Below are positions 1 through 8,904 of a stretch of 64,000 nucleotides of DNA, in pieces; position 1 is the first letter of the stretch; each line of letters opens with the position of its first letter. Below the pieces are notes generated by a model, which was given only the letters and a program-made list of their open reading frames with translations, was not told the DNA's origin and made no database searches. The position numbers and the translations under genes were made by a program. The stretch is from Desulfuromonas sp. DDH964 (lineage in GTDB: Bacteria > Desulfobacterota > Desulfuromonadia > Desulfuromonadales > DDH964), in NCBI RefSeq assembly GCF_001611275.1, contig NZ_CP015080.1:2604001-2668000 (forward strand). Direction: 5' to 3'.

Positions 1-629
1 ACCGGCACCCGCTGCCAACCTTCGAGGGTGGCCGCGGAAGTTTCGGCTGGGCCACCTCGGTTCCGGTGAATTACGTCACCCGGGTCTTCCCCGGAGTCTC
101 CTTCACGGCACCCGACACGGCCGCCCTGCTGGTCCTCGCCAAGCTACTGCGGACCGGCTACCTGCATCGCGAAATCCGCGAAAAGGGGGGCGCCTACGGC
201 GGCATGGCAAGCTACGATGCGGAAGGGGGGCTGCTCTCTCTTCTCTCCTACCGCGATCCGCAGCTCGCCCGCACCCTGCGCGTCTTCGACGAGGCGGCGA
301 ACTGGGCGGCCGGCGGCCACTTCGACACCCAGGGAATCGACGAAGCGGTCCTCGCCGTCTTCGGCGACCTTGACCGCCCCCTCGCCCCCGGCAGCCGCGG
401 CGCCCGCGAGTTCGCCAATCTCCGCCAGGGGATGACCCTGGAATTGCGCCAGCAGTTGCGGCAGCGGATCCTCGCCGTTGATCGCCAGCAGCTGATGGCG
501 GCGGCGGAGAAATACCTGATCGCCGGACGCAGCGCAAGTGTGGTTTCGGTGATCGGCGGCGAAGAGGCGCTGCTCGCTGCGAACCGGGAGCTGGCCGCAG
601 AAGAGCAGTTGGAGGTGGAGCGGATATAA
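1..629 (+). CDS. Peptidase M16C family protein, C-terminal fragment (cut by window edge)
   Basis: The open frame runs into the window from the left edge (codons from base 3), so only about 208 C-terminal residues are visible. The motif REKGGAYGG and the surrounding helix-rich sequence match the C-terminal half of Cym1/PreP-type (M16C) zinc peptidases, which degrade peptides. The zinc-binding HxxEH motif belongs to the N-terminal half and is outside the window. The GTG at 66 is an internal valine, not a start. The family call is good; substrate and location cannot be judged from this part. Confidence 0.75.
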   Translation, partial: RHPLPTFEGGRGSFGWATSVPVNYVTRVFPGVSFTAPDTAALLVLAKLLRTGYLHREIREKGGAYGGMASYDAEGGLLSLLSYRDPQLARTLRVFDEAANWAAGGHFDTQGIDEAVLAVFGDLDRPLAPGSRGAREFANLRQGMTLELRQQLRQRILAVDRQQLMAAAEKYLIAGRSASVVSVIGGEEALLAANRELAAEEQLEVERI

Positions 630-655
630 ACAAAAAGGCGGGAAGGTGGGTATTG

Positions 656-1072
656 ATGCTGGCTGGACTGCTGCTGACCGCCTGCGCCGGGGAGATCCCA
701 CCGGGGCTTGGTCTCCAGAACGGGCGGCTCGCCGCCTGTCCCAAAAGCCCTAACTGCTTCGCCAGTCAGGAAGGTGATGCGGACCACCGGATCGCGCCGC
801 TCAGCTACAGCGGCAGCCGTGCGGCGGCGCTGGAACGACTGGCGCAGGTAGTCGCCGCGCAGCCCCGCACCCGCATCGTCGCCCGCAGCGACGATTACCT
901 GCATGCCGAGGCCCGTTCGCTGATCTTCCGTTTCGTCGACGACCTCGAGTTCTATCTCCCCGCCGACGAAAACCGGATCGAAATGCGCAGCGCCGCCCGC
1001 AGCGGCTGGTCCGACTTCGGCGTCAACCGCCGGCGGCTGGAGCAGATTCGCGACGCCTTTTCAGCCGATTAA
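656..1072 (+). CDS. DUF1499 family lipoprotein
   Basis: This 138-residue protein has a short hydrophobic start ending in a lipobox (LLTAC), then a DUF1499 domain with the typical CPKSPNCFAS and C-terminal SRSGWSDFGVNR-like features (here AARSGWSDFGVNRRR). DUF1499 function is unknown. I chose ATG 656 behind a GGAAGGTGGG stretch; TTG 653 is also possible. Reading further upstream in frame gives residues NKKAGRWVL, which would make a more classical lipoprotein signal peptide but would need an ATA start at 626 (see findings). It lies 26 bases after the M16C gene on the same strand and is probably co-transcribed with it. Confidence 0.8.
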   Translation: MLAGLLLTACAGEIPPGLGLQNGRLAACPKSPNCFASQEGDADHRIAPLSYSGSRAAALERLAQVVAAQPRTRIVARSDDYLHAEARSLIFRFVDDLEFYLPADENRIEMRSAARSGWSDFGVNRRRLEQIRDAFSAD

Positions 1073-1239
1073 TTCGTTTCAACCGGGCAAAAACCCTGAA
1101 TAGGTTGTCCTTGACTGAAATCCGTGTTCATCCGTGCAATCCGTGTCCACATGACCTTGACTTCACTACCCTTTGGACATGGATCAAATCGGATTACCCG
1201 GATCAGGCCAATCGAAAAAGAAGTTGAGTTGGAGGTAGC
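1073..1239. repeat. Intergenic stretch with three TCCGTG repeats
   Basis: This 167-base gap has no gene. At 1121-1150 the hexamer TCCGTG occurs three times with 9-10 base spacing. The gap probably also holds the promoter of the following MTH1187-family gene, but no clear -35/-10 pair stands out. Confidence 0.35.
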
Positions 1240-1536
1240 ATGAACGTGATCATCGATCTCTGCATCGTCCCCCTCGGAGTCGGCGTTTCGGTCTCCCCCT
1301 ACATCGCCGCCTGTGAAAAAGTGATCCAGGAAGCCGGACTGAAACACAACCTGCATGCCTACGGGACCAACATCGAGGGGGAATGGGACACCGTCTTCGC
1401 CGCCGTCAAGCGCTGCCACGAGACGGTTCACGCCCTGGGCGCGCCGCGCATCACCACCACCCTCAAGGTCGGCACCCGTACCGATCGCACGCAGACGATG
1501 GAGGAGAAGATCCGCAGCGTCTGCGATAAGCTGTAG
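1240..1536 (+). CDS. MTH1187 family thiamine-binding protein (YqgV/DUF77-like)
   Basis: This 98-residue protein opens with the family pattern of an alternating beta strand (VIIDLCIVPLGVG) followed by SVSPYIAACEKVI, and contains YGTNIEGEWDTVF and a HALGAPRITTTLKVGTRTD segment. These match the small ferredoxin-fold MTH1187/YkoF-type proteins, several of which bind thiamine or hydroxymethylpyrimidine. The start is ATG 1240 behind GGAGGTAGC. It stands alone, converging on the SseB-like gene 13 bases downstream. Confidence 0.85.
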   Translation: MNVIIDLCIVPLGVGVSVSPYIAACEKVIQEAGLKHNLHAYGTNIEGEWDTVFAAVKRCHETVHALGAPRITTTLKVGTRTDRTQTMEEKIRSVCDKL

Positions 1537-1549
1537 GTCACGCCACTTC

Positions 1550-1975
1550 TTACTCGGCGCCAGCCTCTGCGCTCTTTTCCACGACCTGCTTGAGCCAGTT
1601 GATCTCTTCCGGCACAAACTGCTTGGCATGGTCGGTCCCGACATTCATCGCCAGGTGCAGCCCTTCGGTCGCCATCGCAATTGCCACGTAGCCGGGCATG
1701 GTGAGGCACTGCACCTCCTCCTCGGCCCAGGCGGTCACCCGCTCTTCTTCGTCAAACAACATCATGAAGTTGCTGCCGTCGGCTTCCATGATCAGCGGCA
1801 ACGCCTTCTCCGGATCAGCCTTTGGCCCAGTTGCACTGGACACGCCGCCACTCTCCTGGTCGAAAATCGGCACAAAAAAGTTGCTCTGGAGAAAAAGGCT
1901 GTAAAAGTGATGCCGATTCTCGAGACTTTCGGGGTCGTCATGGAGGCTTTTGAGGGCCTGGTCCAGAGGTGTCAT
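1550..1975 (-). CDS. SseB-like N-terminal domain protein
   Basis: This 141-residue protein matches the SseB N-terminal domain pattern: an N-terminal helix (MTPLDQALKSLHDDP), a strand giving FFVPIF, then LPLIMEADGSNFMMLFDEEERVTAW with the usual 'set value on a form' fold. It has no signal peptide and should be cytoplasmic. The SseB C-terminal domain is absent, as in many family members. Function is unknown outside the enterobacterial SseB name. It is convergent with the MTH1187-family gene and 107 bases downstream of the hrpB stop on the same strand. Confidence 0.65.
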   Translation of the reverse strand: MTPLDQALKSLHDDPESLENRHHFYSLFLQSNFFVPIFDQESGGVSSATGPKADPEKALPLIMEADGSNFMMLFDEEERVTAWAEEEVQCLTMPGYVAIAMATEGLHLAMNVGTDHAKQFVPEEINWLKQVVEKSAEAGAE

Positions 1976-2082
1976 CGTGTCAAACCTTTCGGAAAAATTG
2001 GCTCGCTCGGGCGAAGGTCAATAGCGATCTCATCGTAACAGATCGGGCCTCCCGGGCCAACAGGTGGGCAGGGAGTACCCGC

Positions 2083-4545
2083 CTAGGTCCGCTTCTTGAC
2101 CCGCCTGGTCGCCACCGTGTTCCAGGGGTCATCCGGCCAGGGATGCCGGGGGTAGCGCCCCTTCATCTCCTTCTTCACTTCGGGGTAGACGCTGTCCCAG
2201 AAAGAGCGCAGATCGCGGGTGACAGCCAGCGGCCGGCCGGCGGGAGAGAGGAGATGGATCAGGACCGGCACGGTGCCGCCGACGACCGCCGGTGTCGCAG
2301 CCAGGCCGAAAAGTTCCTGCAGCTTGCAGGCGAGGACCGGGCCCTCGGAGGCCGCGTAGTCGAGGCGGATAGCCGAACCGCTCGGCACGGACAGCCGCTC
2401 CGGGGCGAGGCGGCTCAGCTCCTGCTGGCGCTGCCAACCAAGATAGTTCTGCAGGGCGGACCAGAGGTCGACCTTGCGCAGACCGGCCAGAGTGGTGGTG
2501 CCGGCCAGGTGCGGTGCAAGCCAGGCCTCCAGAGAGGCCAGCAACCCCGCATCGGAAAGGTTGGGCCAACCGGGACGATGGGCGGCGACCAGCGCGGCGC
2601 GCGCCCGCAGTTGCAGCGCGGCCGGGTTCCAGTCGAGCAGGTCGAGGCCCCGGCGGCGGATCACCGCCAGTAGCGCCGGAACCGTATCCGCCGGCGTTGC
2701 CTTCACCGGCCGCTCCTGCAGCAGCAGCGCCCCCAACCGGCGCACCTCGCGGGCGACCACCCGCCCGGCGCGCTCATCCCAATCGACCTCCCGCTCCCAG
2801 GCCAGGTCCCGGCCGAAGAGTTCCTCGACCGTCTCCCGGCGTAACCGGTTGGCGAGATCGATTGCCCCCTCCCCGCCCGGCCTGCCGGTAACCTCCACCG
2901 CCACCAGCCACTCCCCACCCTTGAGGGCCGAGCGCGCCGAGAGTTTGCCACCGAATCCGCCGCTGAACAGGTAGCGCCCGCTGCCGGGTTCCCGTTCGCG
3001 GCCGATGCGGTCGGGGAAAGCTGCTGCCAGCAGCCGTCCGACCGCTTCGGCGTCGGGAGGAGCCTCCGCGGCACCAACCACGAGTTTTTCCCGCCAATAA
3101 CGTGCCGCGCGCGCTGCCGCCTCCCCCCCGCGCCGCCGCAGCAGTTCGAGCCGGTCGAGCAGGTCACTGGCGCCGGCGTGGGCTGGCGCCTCGCGTCCGG
3201 CCAGGTCCCGTTCCCCGAGCAGGGCGGCGAGATCGGCGCCAAGGCCCGGCACGCCGGCATCCTGCGCCGCGAGGAGGAGGCGGGAGAGGCGCGGATGGGC
3301 CGGCAGTTGCGCCATTGCCTCACCGCGGGAGGTCAGGCGCCCCTGGCCGTCAAGAGCACCAAGGAGGTGCAACAGGGCATGCGCCCCGGCGAGGTGGCCG
3401 GCGGGAGGGGGGTCGAGCCAGGCGAGCTCGCTGGCGTCCTGCACTCCCCAGTGGGCGAGTTCAAGGGCGAGGGGGGCGAGATCGGCGCCACGGATCTCCG
3501 GGGGGGTGTAGGGGAGCAGCGCTCCCTGGCTCCCTTCGGTCCAGAGCCGATAGCAGACCCCGGGGCCGAGGCGCCCGGCACGACCGGCGCGCTGTTCGGC
3601 ACTGGCCCGGGAGATTCGTACCATCTCCAGGCTGGTCATGCCACGGGCGGCGTCAAAACGGGGTCGCCGCTCAAAACCGGCATCGACCACCACCGCCACC
3701 CCTTCGATGGTCAGGCTGGTTTCGGCGATGTTGGTGGCAAGGACCACCTTGCGCCTGGGGCCGGGAAGGATCGCCCGTTCCTGTTCGGCAAAAGGGAGAT
3801 CACCGTAGAGCGGCCGGACATCGACCTTGCCGGCCAGATCGGCTAACTGCTCGGCGCAGCGCCTGATCTCACCGCTGCCGGGGAGAAAAACGAGCAGATC
3901 GCCCCGGGTCTCGCCAAGAGCCCGGCGTATTGCCGGCGGAACATAGTCGCCGACCCGGCCGGTCGGCTCTTGGGGCAGATAGCGCACCTCGACCGGGAAG
4001 CTGCGCCCGGTGCTGCTGATGCGCGGGCAGCCGCCAAGGAGCTGGGCCACCGGGGCGGCGTCGAGGGTTGCCGACATGACGAGGAGCTTCAAGTCCGAGC
4101 GCAGCCCGAGCTGGGCATCGCGGCAGAGGGCGAGGGCAAGGTCGGAGTTGAGATTGCGCTCGTGGAATTCGTCGAAGATGACCAGCCCGACGCCGGCGAG
4201 CTCCGGATCGCTCTGCAACCGGCGGGTGAGAATCCCTTCCGTCACCACCTCGATGCGCGTTCGCCTTGACACCTTGCGTTCATAGCGAATGACGTAGCCA
4301 ACGGCCTGCCCGACCTCTTCGCCCCGCAGTCGTGCCATGAAGCGGGCGGCATTGGTAGCGGCGAGCCGGCGCGGCTCAAGCATAATGATCGACTGCCCGG
4401 CAAGCCAGGGCTGGTCGAGGAGCGCCAGCGGCACCCGCGTCGTTTTGCCGGCGCCAGGGGGCGCTTCGAGGACCGCCGCCGGGTGGGTGGCAAGGGCCGT
4501 GATGAGTTCAGGGAGAACCTTGTCGATGGGGAGGGGTGCAGACAT
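2083..4545 (-). CDS. hrpB: ATP-dependent helicase HrpB
   Basis: This 820-residue protein is a DEAH-type superfamily 2 helicase of normal HrpB length. It shows Walker A GAGKTT (residues 31-36), the box II variant DEFHE (125-129), SAT motif III (158-160), a second RecA domain with ATNIAETSLTI and QRAGRAGR, a helicase-associated middle domain, and the HrpB C-terminal domain with LDYASEGPVLACKLQELFG near residue 740. HrpB is a putative RNA helicase whose substrate is poorly defined. No partner gene is adjacent; the upstream gap holds an inverted repeat. Confidence 0.95.
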   Translation of the reverse strand: MSAPLPIDKVLPELITALATHPAAVLEAPPGAGKTTRVPLALLDQPWLAGQSIIMLEPRRLAATNAARFMARLRGEEVGQAVGYVIRYERKVSRRTRIEVVTEGILTRRLQSDPELAGVGLVIFDEFHERNLNSDLALALCRDAQLGLRSDLKLLVMSATLDAAPVAQLLGGCPRISSTGRSFPVEVRYLPQEPTGRVGDYVPPAIRRALGETRGDLLVFLPGSGEIRRCAEQLADLAGKVDVRPLYGDLPFAEQERAILPGPRRKVVLATNIAETSLTIEGVAVVVDAGFERRPRFDAARGMTSLEMVRISRASAEQRAGRAGRLGPGVCYRLWTEGSQGALLPYTPPEIRGADLAPLALELAHWGVQDASELAWLDPPPAGHLAGAHALLHLLGALDGQGRLTSRGEAMAQLPAHPRLSRLLLAAQDAGVPGLGADLAALLGERDLAGREAPAHAGASDLLDRLELLRRRGGEAAARAARYWREKLVVGAAEAPPDAEAVGRLLAAAFPDRIGREREPGSGRYLFSGGFGGKLSARSALKGGEWLVAVEVTGRPGGEGAIDLANRLRRETVEELFGRDLAWEREVDWDERAGRVVAREVRRLGALLLQERPVKATPADTVPALLAVIRRRGLDLLDWNPAALQLRARAALVAAHRPGWPNLSDAGLLASLEAWLAPHLAGTTTLAGLRKVDLWSALQNYLGWQRQQELSRLAPERLSVPSGSAIRLDYAASEGPVLACKLQELFGLAATPAVVGGTVPVLIHLLSPAGRPLAVTRDLRSFWDSVYPEVKKEMKGRYPRHPWPDDPWNTVATRRVKKRT

Positions 4546-4583
4546 GATGCCCTATCTAGCACGGACCGCCAGCCAATTACCAG

Positions 4584-4710
4584 CGTAGGTTGGGTAGAGC
4601 AAAGCGAAACCCAACACAAGAATCGATGTCAGGTTTCATTGCATTCAACCCGGAAATCTCCGGTGGGGTGCCAACAGTGTTGGGTTTCATTCCATTCAAC
4701 CCAACCTACG
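4584..4710. repeat. Inverted repeat with 34-base arms between hrpB and the aminotransferase gene
   Basis: Arms at 4584-4617 and 4677-4710 are reverse complements with a few mismatches. Both have outer CGTAGGTTGGG and inner AAACCCAACAC blocks. A weaker related unit (TTTCATTGCATTCAACCC) lies between them near 4635-4655. The layout is like the GTAGGTTGGG-type palindromic repeats found between genes in many bacteria. It could fold into a long hairpin on either strand. Confidence 0.7.
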
Positions 4711-4723
4711 GTTCGTTCGGCGA

Positions 4724-5899
4724 TCAGGCACCCAGCTCCCGAAAGCGCGCCACCGCCGCCGGCACCGCCGCTTCCGGCAGATTGCCGAAGGCGAGGCGCA
4801 GGTAAGGTTCGAGGCCGGGCCCGAAGACTTCGCCGGGGAGACAGCTGAGGTTGCCAAGATCGGCGAGGCGGCGGGCGGCGTGACGGCCGGAGAGGCGGTC
4901 CCAGGGGTGACGCACCCAGGCGAAGAAGCCGCCGCTGGCGACCAGCTCGAAAGGGTTGCCGGGACGCCGGAATTCCTTGCGGAAGAGGTCGTGGCGGCGC
5001 TGCACCATGGCGTTGTTCGCCACAACCCAGGCATCGAGATGATCGCAGCCGAAGCGCACCGCCTGCTGGGTGATGCGCGGCTGGCAGACCGCCATCGTGT
5101 CCTGCACCTTGAGGGCGTGGCGGATAAAGGGAGCCGAGGCGATCAGCGCGCCGGCCCGGTAACCGGTAAGGGCGAAGGTCTTGCCGAAGGAGGCGATCTG
5201 GACGAAATGGTCGCTCCAGGCCGGATCGCAAAAGAGTTCGTGGGGGCGGACGTTGCCGGGGAGGAAGGCGTTGTAGGTTTCGTCGAGGACCAGGGCGAGA
5301 TTGCGGACCCGCGCCATGTCGAAAAGTCGCCGCAGCGTTTCCGACGGGGTCACGGCGCCGGTCGGGTTACTCGGCGAGACCAGCAGGATCGCCCGGGTGC
5401 GGGGTGTGACCAGGGCGGCGATCGCCCGGGGATCGGGAAGGCCGCCGGACGCCTCTTCGAAGGGGGCGTAGACGCAGCGGATGCCGAGAGCCTGGAGCGC
5501 CATCGGGTGATCGAAGTAGGCCGGGAGTTGCACGATCACCTCGTCACCGGCCTGGCAGAGGACCGTCATGGCGAGCCAGAAGGCCTGGCTGGCGCCGATG
5601 GTCAGGCAGAGCTGGTCGGCCTGCGGTCCGCCGCCGTAGCGCCTCCCGTACCAGGCGCATACGGCCGCGCGCACCTCCTCAAGCCCCTCGTCGGGGGTGT
5701 AGCGGGAGGTCTGAGGATCATCGAGCAACGGCCTGAGATGGTCGACCAGTTCAGATGCAGGAGCATAGTCGGGGACCGCCTGGCAGAGATCGATCAGCGG
5801 GCGCTGCGCGGGAAAATTCCGTCCCACCAGCCAGCCGCGCACCTCGGAAATCGGCGGAAAATGGACCCCTTCGATCTGCGGCGAGACCTTGAATTTCAT
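4724..5899 (-). CDS. Pyridoxal-phosphate aminotransferase, class I/II
   Basis: The 391-residue sequence has fold-type I aminotransferase landmarks: RYTPDEGLEEVRAAV near the N-terminus, SPSNPTGAVTP for cofactor and substrate binding, LDETYNAF with the PLP-binding Asp and Tyr, the Schiff-base lysine in SFGKTFALTGYRAG, and the substrate-binding Arg in LRLAFGN near the end. Substrate cannot be read from the sequence. Its ATG overlaps the stop of the upstream M20 peptidase gene (ATGA at 5896-5899), so the two are translationally coupled and may act on the same amino acids or peptides. Confidence 0.88.
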   Translation of the reverse strand: MKFKVSPQIEGVHFPPISEVRGWLVGRNFPAQRPLIDLCQAVPDYAPASELVDHLRPLLDDPQTSRYTPDEGLEEVRAAVCAWYGRRYGGGPQADQLCLTIGASQAFWLAMTVLCQAGDEVIVQLPAYFDHPMALQALGIRCVYAPFEEASGGLPDPRAIAALVTPRTRAILLVSPSNPTGAVTPSETLRRLFDMARVRNLALVLDETYNAFLPGNVRPHELFCDPAWSDHFVQIASFGKTFALTGYRAGALIASAPFIRHALKVQDTMAVCQPRITQQAVRFGCDHLDAWVVANNAMVQRRHDLFRKEFRRPGNPFELVASGGFFAWVRHPWDRLSGRHAARRLADLGNLSCLPGEVFGPGLEPYLRLAFGNLPEAAVPAAVARFRELGA

Positions 5900-7044
5900 G
5901 GCTTAACCTTAGGTTCGGCGGCGAGGCGGATCGTCTCCACCAGCAGCTCCGTCACCCGCACCATATCGGCGACGCTGACCGCTTCCTGGACGGTGTGCAC
6001 ATCCCGCATGCCGGTCCCGACAATCACCGTCTCGATGCCGTGACCGTTGAAAATGTTGGCGTCCGAACCGCCTCCCTCGGCGCGGATCGCCAGGGTGCGG
6101 CCGAGGTTAGCGGCGGCCTGTTGCAGCAGCAGGAGAATCGGGGCGTCCAGCGGAACGTTGACCAGGGGATAATCATTGATTACCTCGACCTTGACCTGGG
6201 CCGCGACGGTCTGGCCGTCGATCTCCCGGACCTGGTCGCGGGCGGCGCGTTCGAAACAGTCGACCATGTGCGCGGTCTGGGTGGCCAGCTTGTCCGAATC
6301 GTGGCTGCGCGCCTCTCCTTCGATGATGACACTGCGGGCGACGATGTTGGTCGCCAGGCCGCCGGCAATGGTGCCGAGGTTCGCCGTGGTCTCGGCGTCG
6401 ATACGCCCGAGGCGCATCCCGGCAATGGCCCGGCCGGCAACCTCGATGGCCGAGATTCCCCGCTCCGGAGCGATGCCGGCGTGGGCCTCGCGGCCGGTAA
6501 TTTCGAAGCGCAGCTTGTTGGCGCAGGGGGCCCGGTGGATCACCACATCGACCCCGGAGGTGTCGAGGGCGAGTCCGCGCCGGGCGCGAATCAGTGAATA
6601 GTCGAGAAACTTGGCACCGACCAGGCCGATCTCCTCGCAGATCGTCACCACCACTTCGAGGGGCGGAACGGGAATCGCTCGGGCCTGCAGCACTTCGAGG
6701 GCCTCGATCAGTTCAGCGATACCGGCCTTGTCGTCCGCTCCGAGGACGGTCTCTCCGGCGCTGGTGAAGAGGCCATCCCGGAGCACCGGCTGAACCCCGG
6801 TACAGGGTTCGACCGTGTCCATGTGAACCGAGAGCATCAGCGGCTCACCCTGACCGGGAAAGCGGGCGATCAGGTTGCCGGTTTCGCCACCGACCTGGTG
6901 GCCGGCGCCATCGAAGAGGACCTCAGCGCCCAGAGCGGCAAATCTCCCGGCCAGATAGCGGGCCATCCCCCCCTCTTTGCGGGAAGGACTGGCAATTTCC
7001 GCCATGCGGGCGAATTCGGCAGCAAGGCGATTGGCATCGATCAT
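5896..7044 (-). CDS. M20 family metallopeptidase, PepT-like
   Basis: The 382-residue protein is of normal length for M20B peptidases. It shows SVHMDTVEPC (zinc His and catalytic Asp), LGADDKAGIAELIEAL (bridging Asp), TICEEIGLVGAKFLD (catalytic and zinc Glu pair), the dimerization-domain GREAHAGIAPERGISAIEVA, and a C-terminal zinc His in RDVHTVQEAVSVADM. It probably trims small peptides or deacylates amino acids in the cytoplasm. It is the first gene of a pair with the overlapping aminotransferase. Confidence 0.88.
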   Translation of the reverse strand: MIDANRLAAEFARMAEIASPSRKEGGMARYLAGRFAALGAEVLFDGAGHQVGGETGNLIARFPGQGEPLMLSVHMDTVEPCTGVQPVLRDGLFTSAGETVLGADDKAGIAELIEALEVLQARAIPVPPLEVVVTICEEIGLVGAKFLDYSLIRARRGLALDTSGVDVVIHRAPCANKLRFEITGREAHAGIAPERGISAIEVAGRAIAGMRLGRIDAETTANLGTIAGGLATNIVARSVIIEGEARSHDSDKLATQTAHMVDCFERAARDQVREIDGQTVAAQVKVEVINDYPLVNVPLDAPILLLLQQAAANLGRTLAIRAEGGGSDANIFNGHGIETVIVGTGMRDVHTVQEAVSVADMVRVTELLVETIRLAAEPKVKP

Positions 7045-7238
7045 GACAAGAGCTCCTTGGTGATAACCTGGGGGCTAAAAAGAGTGCCCCCATCTTTAGC
7101 CCATCCCCGGCGCCTTTTCAACAGAAATGGCCCGGAGGAACGGCCTGCTGCGGCTGGACAAAAGGCGGTCGCTCCTGTTAAGATGGCGCCACTTTCCGAG
7201 CCTTTTGTTACCGGCATTTCCGAACCTTGAGGAATTTC

Positions 7239-8546
7239 GTGGATTTCGACTTCAACCCGCCCCTCGGCAGCACCCCCCCGCCTCGCTCCGCCCGTCCCCG
7301 CCGTTCTCTGGTCGTGCTGCTGGCGGTGGTACTGGCGCTCGGTGCCGGGCTCCTGGTGCTGCGCCTGCTGGTGCCGCAGCTTGAGGCCCGTACCAACCCG
7401 GTCGAAATCAGCGCCCCGCCGCCGGAGGCCCAGGTTCACCGCAAGGTGGTCGAGGGAACGATCCAGCCCGGAGACACCATCACTGGCCTGCTCGGCGACT
7501 ACTTCAACCCGCAACAGTTGCATGACCTGGCGACGACCAGCCGCAAGGTCTTCCCCTTGAGCGGAATCTGCGCCGGCCAGCCCTTCAAGCTCTGCCTGCA
7601 GGATAACGCGGTCGAGCGGTTCGAATACGACATCGACCGTGACCAGCAGCTGATTATCCGTCCCAGCGAAAGCGGATTCGATGTCGCCCGGGTGCTGATC
7701 GCCTATACGGTGCGGACCGACCTGGTGCGCGGCACCATCTCCACCAGCCTCTTCGAGGCGGTCACCGAGAGTGGCGAAAATGCCGAGCTCGCCATCGCCC
7801 TCGCCGATATTTTTGCCTGGGATATCGACTTCATCCGCGATATCCGGGTCGGCGACGCCTTTCAGGCGATTGTCGAAAAACGCTTCCGCGACGGTCAGCC
7901 GGCCGGCTATGGTCGGATCCTCGCCGCCCAGTTCATCAACCAGGGGGACCACTACGACGCCTTCCTGTATCAGGATGGGGACCGGACGCCGGCCTACTTT
8001 GACGCCGACGGCAACAGCCTGCGCAAGGCTTTTTTGCGGGCGCCCCTCGCCTTCAGCCGCATCTCTTCGGGGTTTTCCATGCGGCGCTTCCACCCGATCA
8101 CCAAGACCTGGAAATCCCATCCGGCCATCGATTACGCGGCGCCGACCGGCACGCCGATCATGGCGATCGGCGACGGCAGCATCGTCAAGATCGGCCGCAC
8201 CAAGTACAACGGCAACTACATCAAGTTGCGGCACACCAATGGCATCGAGAGCCTCTACCTGCACATGAGCCGCTTTGCCAAGGGGATGAAACAGGGGAAA
8301 CGGGTGGCCCAGGGGCAGGTCATCGGCTTTGTCGGTGCGACCGGCCTCGCCACCGGACCGCATCTCTGCTTCCGCATGTACAAAAATGGGGCACCCCTCA
8401 ACCCGTCCAAGCTCAAGAGTGCCTCGGCGTCACCGGTCTCCAAGGCCAACCTTCCGGCCTTCAAGGCCCGGGCCGGCGAGCTCCTCGCCGCCCTCGAAGG
8501 TCGCCAGAACCTGGCCGCCGCAACGACAGCAACGGCTACCCGCTAA
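7239..8546 (+). CDS. M23 family metallopeptidase (OapA/MepM-like), altered zinc motif
   Basis: The protein has an N-terminal membrane anchor (about residues 20-46), a LysM-like OapA domain (GTIQPGDTITGLLG), a Csd3-like middle domain and a C-terminal LytM domain. The HxxxD zinc motif is present (HPAID), but the usual HLH is HLC (ATGPHLCFRMYKNG), so one zinc ligand would be cysteine. It probably acts on peptidoglycan cross-links at the cell envelope. I prefer GTG 7239 because AGGA lies five bases ahead; a TTG at 7227 would add four residues and lacks a site. It heads a run of same-strand envelope genes to 10225. Confidence 0.85.
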   Translation: MDFDFNPPLGSTPPPRSARPRRSLVVLLAVVLALGAGLLVLRLLVPQLEARTNPVEISAPPPEAQVHRKVVEGTIQPGDTITGLLGDYFNPQQLHDLATTSRKVFPLSGICAGQPFKLCLQDNAVERFEYDIDRDQQLIIRPSESGFDVARVLIAYTVRTDLVRGTISTSLFEAVTESGENAELAIALADIFAWDIDFIRDIRVGDAFQAIVEKRFRDGQPAGYGRILAAQFINQGDHYDAFLYQDGDRTPAYFDADGNSLRKAFLRAPLAFSRISSGFSMRRFHPITKTWKSHPAIDYAAPTGTPIMAIGDGSIVKIGRTKYNGNYIKLRHTNGIESLYLHMSRFAKGMKQGKRVAQGQVIGFVGATGLATGPHLCFRMYKNGAPLNPSKLKSASASPVSKANLPAFKARAGELLAALEGRQNLAAATTATATR

Positions 8547-8571
8547 CCAACCCGTTATCCGGAGAGCAGTC

Positions 8572-8904
8572 ATGCCTCGATTCGCTCCGTCCTGCGCCCT
8601 TTTCCTGCTCCTCACCTTCCTCCCGGCCTGTAGCGGTCCGGCAAGTGCCGGCACCGCGCGGCCGCAGCCAGCAGCTTCGGCCAACCACGTTGAATTTTCC
8701 GGCCAAGTCGTCCTCAAGCAGCTCGAAGGCGGCTTCTGCGGTCTCGTCGCCGCAGACGGACAACGCTACGACCCGGTCAATTTGCCGGTCGAGTTCTGCC
8801 AGGATGGCCTTGCCGTACAGGTCAGCGGCGAACGGATCGAGGGTGGCGTCAGTTTCCGCATGTGGGGCAAACAGCTGCGCATCGACCACATCGAACGTCG
8901 ATGA
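8572..8904 (+). CDS. Small lipoprotein of unknown function
   Basis: This 110-residue protein starts at ATG 8572 behind GGAGAG and carries a clear lipoprotein signal with lipobox LPAC followed by Ser and Gly. The mature part is a short beta-rich domain (HVEFSGQVVLKQLEGGF and VQVSGERIEGGVSFRMWG) that resembles small OB-like or DUF-type periplasmic modules, but I cannot name a family. Its stop overlaps the next start (ATGA at 8901), so it is coupled to the NlpC/P60 gene. Confidence 0.7.
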   Translation: MPRFAPSCALFLLLTFLPACSGPASAGTARPQPAASANHVEFSGQVVLKQLEGGFCGLVAADGQRYDPVNLPVEFCQDGLAVQVSGERIEGGVSFRMWGKQLRIDHIERR

